Assembly: GCA_013372975.1 (NCBI GenBank) | Contig: JABXIS010000012.1 | Coordinates: forward strand, 1 to 64,000 | Origin: Alphaproteobacteria bacterium | GTDB lineage: Bacteria; Pseudomonadota; Alphaproteobacteria; Sphingomonadales; Kordiimonadaceae | Length of the DNA: 64,000 bases | Reading direction: 5' to 3' | Shown: positions 63,177 to 64,000 of the stretch, piece after piece | Layout: each line of letters begins with the position of its first letter | How positions within the stretch are numbered: the stretch's first letter is position 1 | The notes under the pieces: generated by a model | Seen by the model: the letters and a program-made list of their open reading frames with translations, nothing else | Database searches by the model: none | What the model was told of the DNA's origin: nothing | Made by a program: the position numbers and the translations under genes

Positions 63177-64000
63177 TGATTGAAGCCATCATTCGCGCCT
63201 CCATCCGGCAACGGGTGTTGGTGCTGTTGTTAACCGCGCTGTTGTTTGTGGGCGGCGGTGTGGCCCTCAAGGAAACACCGCTTGATGCCATTCCTGACCT
63301 GTCCGATGTGCAGGTGATTGTGAAAACCCGGTACCCTGGGCAGGCACCAAGGGTGGTCGAGGATCAGATCACCTATCCGCTGACCACCGCATTGATGGCC
63401 GTACCGAAGGCAACAACGGTACGCGGTTTTTCCTTCTTTGGAGACAGTTATGTCTATGTGCTGTTCGAGGATGGGACTGACCTTTATTGGGCCCGGTCGC
63501 GCGTTCTCGAATATCTCAATCAAGTAGCGGGGCAGTTACCTGATGGAGTACGCCCGGAGCTTGGCCCGGACGCGACAGGGGTGGGCTGGATTTACCAATA
63601 TGCCCTTACGGACAAGTCAGGCAGCCACAATCTGGCAGACCTTACGAGCCTGCAGAACTGGTTCTTGAAATTTGAACTTCAGAGCGTGCCGGGCGTGGCT
63701 GAAGTGGCTACCATCGGCGGCATGGTGCGCCAGTATCAGATTGTGCTCGACCCCCTCAAACTGCGCGCCTTCAACCTGACGCTTGCCCAGGTTCGGGGTG
63801 CCATTCAGGCGGGCAACAGCGAAGTTGGCGGCTCAGTGATCGAACTGGCTGAAGCCGAATATATGATCCGTGCCAAGGGCTATGTTTCTTCTATTGAAGA
63901 CCTGAAAGCCATCCCTGTTGGGCGGCTGGACCGCGGCACGCCGGTGATGTTGTCTGACATAGCGACCATCTCAATCGGGCCCCAGATGCGGCGGGCTGTT
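63176..64000 (+). CDS. CusA-like heavy-metal RND efflux pump (partial, 3' end outside window)
   Basis: 275 codons of an RND transporter of about 1,030-1,050 residues, open to the window edge. The start ATG at 63176 overlaps the CusB TAA by one base. The first helix ([20 protein letters not shown]) and [20 protein letters not shown], the heavy-metal RND signature with the conserved [10 protein letters not shown], are followed by [20 protein letters not shown] and [20 protein letters not shown]. The metal is likely copper or silver from the CusF fusion next to it. Confidence 0.94.
   Translation, partial: MIEAIIRASIRQRVLVLLLTALLFVGGGVALKETPLDAIPDLSDVQVIVKTRYPGQAPRVVEDQITYPLTTALMAVPKATTVRGFSFFGDSYVYVLFEDGTDLYWARSRVLEYLNQVAGQLPDGVRPELGPDATGVGWIYQYALTDKSGSHNLADLTSLQNWFLKFELQSVPGVAEVATIGGMVRQYQIVLDPLKLRAFNLTLAQVRGAIQAGNSEVGGSVIELAEAEYMIRAKGYVSSIEDLKAIPVGRLDRGTPVMLSDIATISIGPQMRRAV

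Noticed and set aside
1-64000. Search for tRNA, rRNA, CRISPR, IS elements and prophage
   Set aside because: No TPsiC-type GTTCGAAT-like block in a tRNA context, no clustered repeats and no transposase motifs were found by eye; a covariance search could still reveal a small RNA gene.

Overview
The window looks like a contiguous chromosomal piece of a moderate-GC alphaproteobacterium. The evidence is gene order and family content: ptsP, lysC and ubiG together, argJ and secA together with comF, grxC and a nitrilase gene, xerD next to aroK and aroB, DUF1178, DUF2794, a bacterial NDUFAF5-type protein, and a GAAC-N7-GAAC LexA-like site. I favour a marine lineage such as Kordiimonadales, but that is only an inference from gene content. 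I see no rRNA, tRNA, CRISPR array, insertion sequence or prophage.

Bases 1-10,250 are core genes: prfA (cut by the left edge), hisS, ispG, a RodZ-like protein, ptsP, a nitronate-monooxygenase-like gene and lysC on the minus strand, then ubiG on plus. Bases 10,260-18,520 hold a CPBP protease divergent from an AraC regulator, then DUF1178, a nitrilase, grxC and comF, an NDUFAF5-like protein with a shortened SAM-binding core, a nucleotidyltransferase, a Nudix enzyme, a lone Flp pilin and argJ. secA (18,812-21,670) carries two SEC-C zinc motifs and is followed by two poorly known genes.

Bases 23,600-29,800 hold class I ribonucleotide reductase split in two. nrdB and nrdA are about 3 kb apart, separated by an orphan sensor-like membrane protein, a membrane-anchored protein paired with a HupE/UreJ-like protein, and a GST. 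Each nrd gene has its own pair of NrdR-like boxes with 31 bp between centres, and nrdA also has a LexA-like site. Bases 29,825-47,700 continue with accA, a penicillin-acylase-type hydrolase, xerD, a large unknown exported protein overlapping a 46-aa membrane protein, aroK-aroB, a CorC-type protein, an S41 peptidase, htpG with a heat-shock-like promoter, and a four-gene GldA/GldF/GldG/DUF4340 ABC operon.

Bases 47,785-64,000 are the accessory part. It contains a GST, a strong inverted repeat of unknown role (48,573-48,643), two tandem DUF2807 secreted repeat proteins and DUF2794. Next is a five-gene cluster of secreted proteins (three paralogous PD40/TolB-like propellers, a serine hydrolase and an esterase) with a perfect 20-bp LacI-type palindrome upstream. 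It is followed by an ankyrin protein, an Nramp-like transporter lacking the usual metal-binding motif, a Glyoxalase_8 protein and a lipid kinase. The window ends in a heavy-metal efflux locus: a small Cys/Met/His-rich exported protein behind a MerR-type 19-bp-spacer promoter, then CusC-, CusB- (with a fused CusF domain) and CusA-like genes, the last cut by the right edge. The best candidates for new biology are the PD40/hydrolase cluster with its operator, the metal-rich leaderless gene, the DUF2807 pair and the inverted repeat at 48.6 kb.
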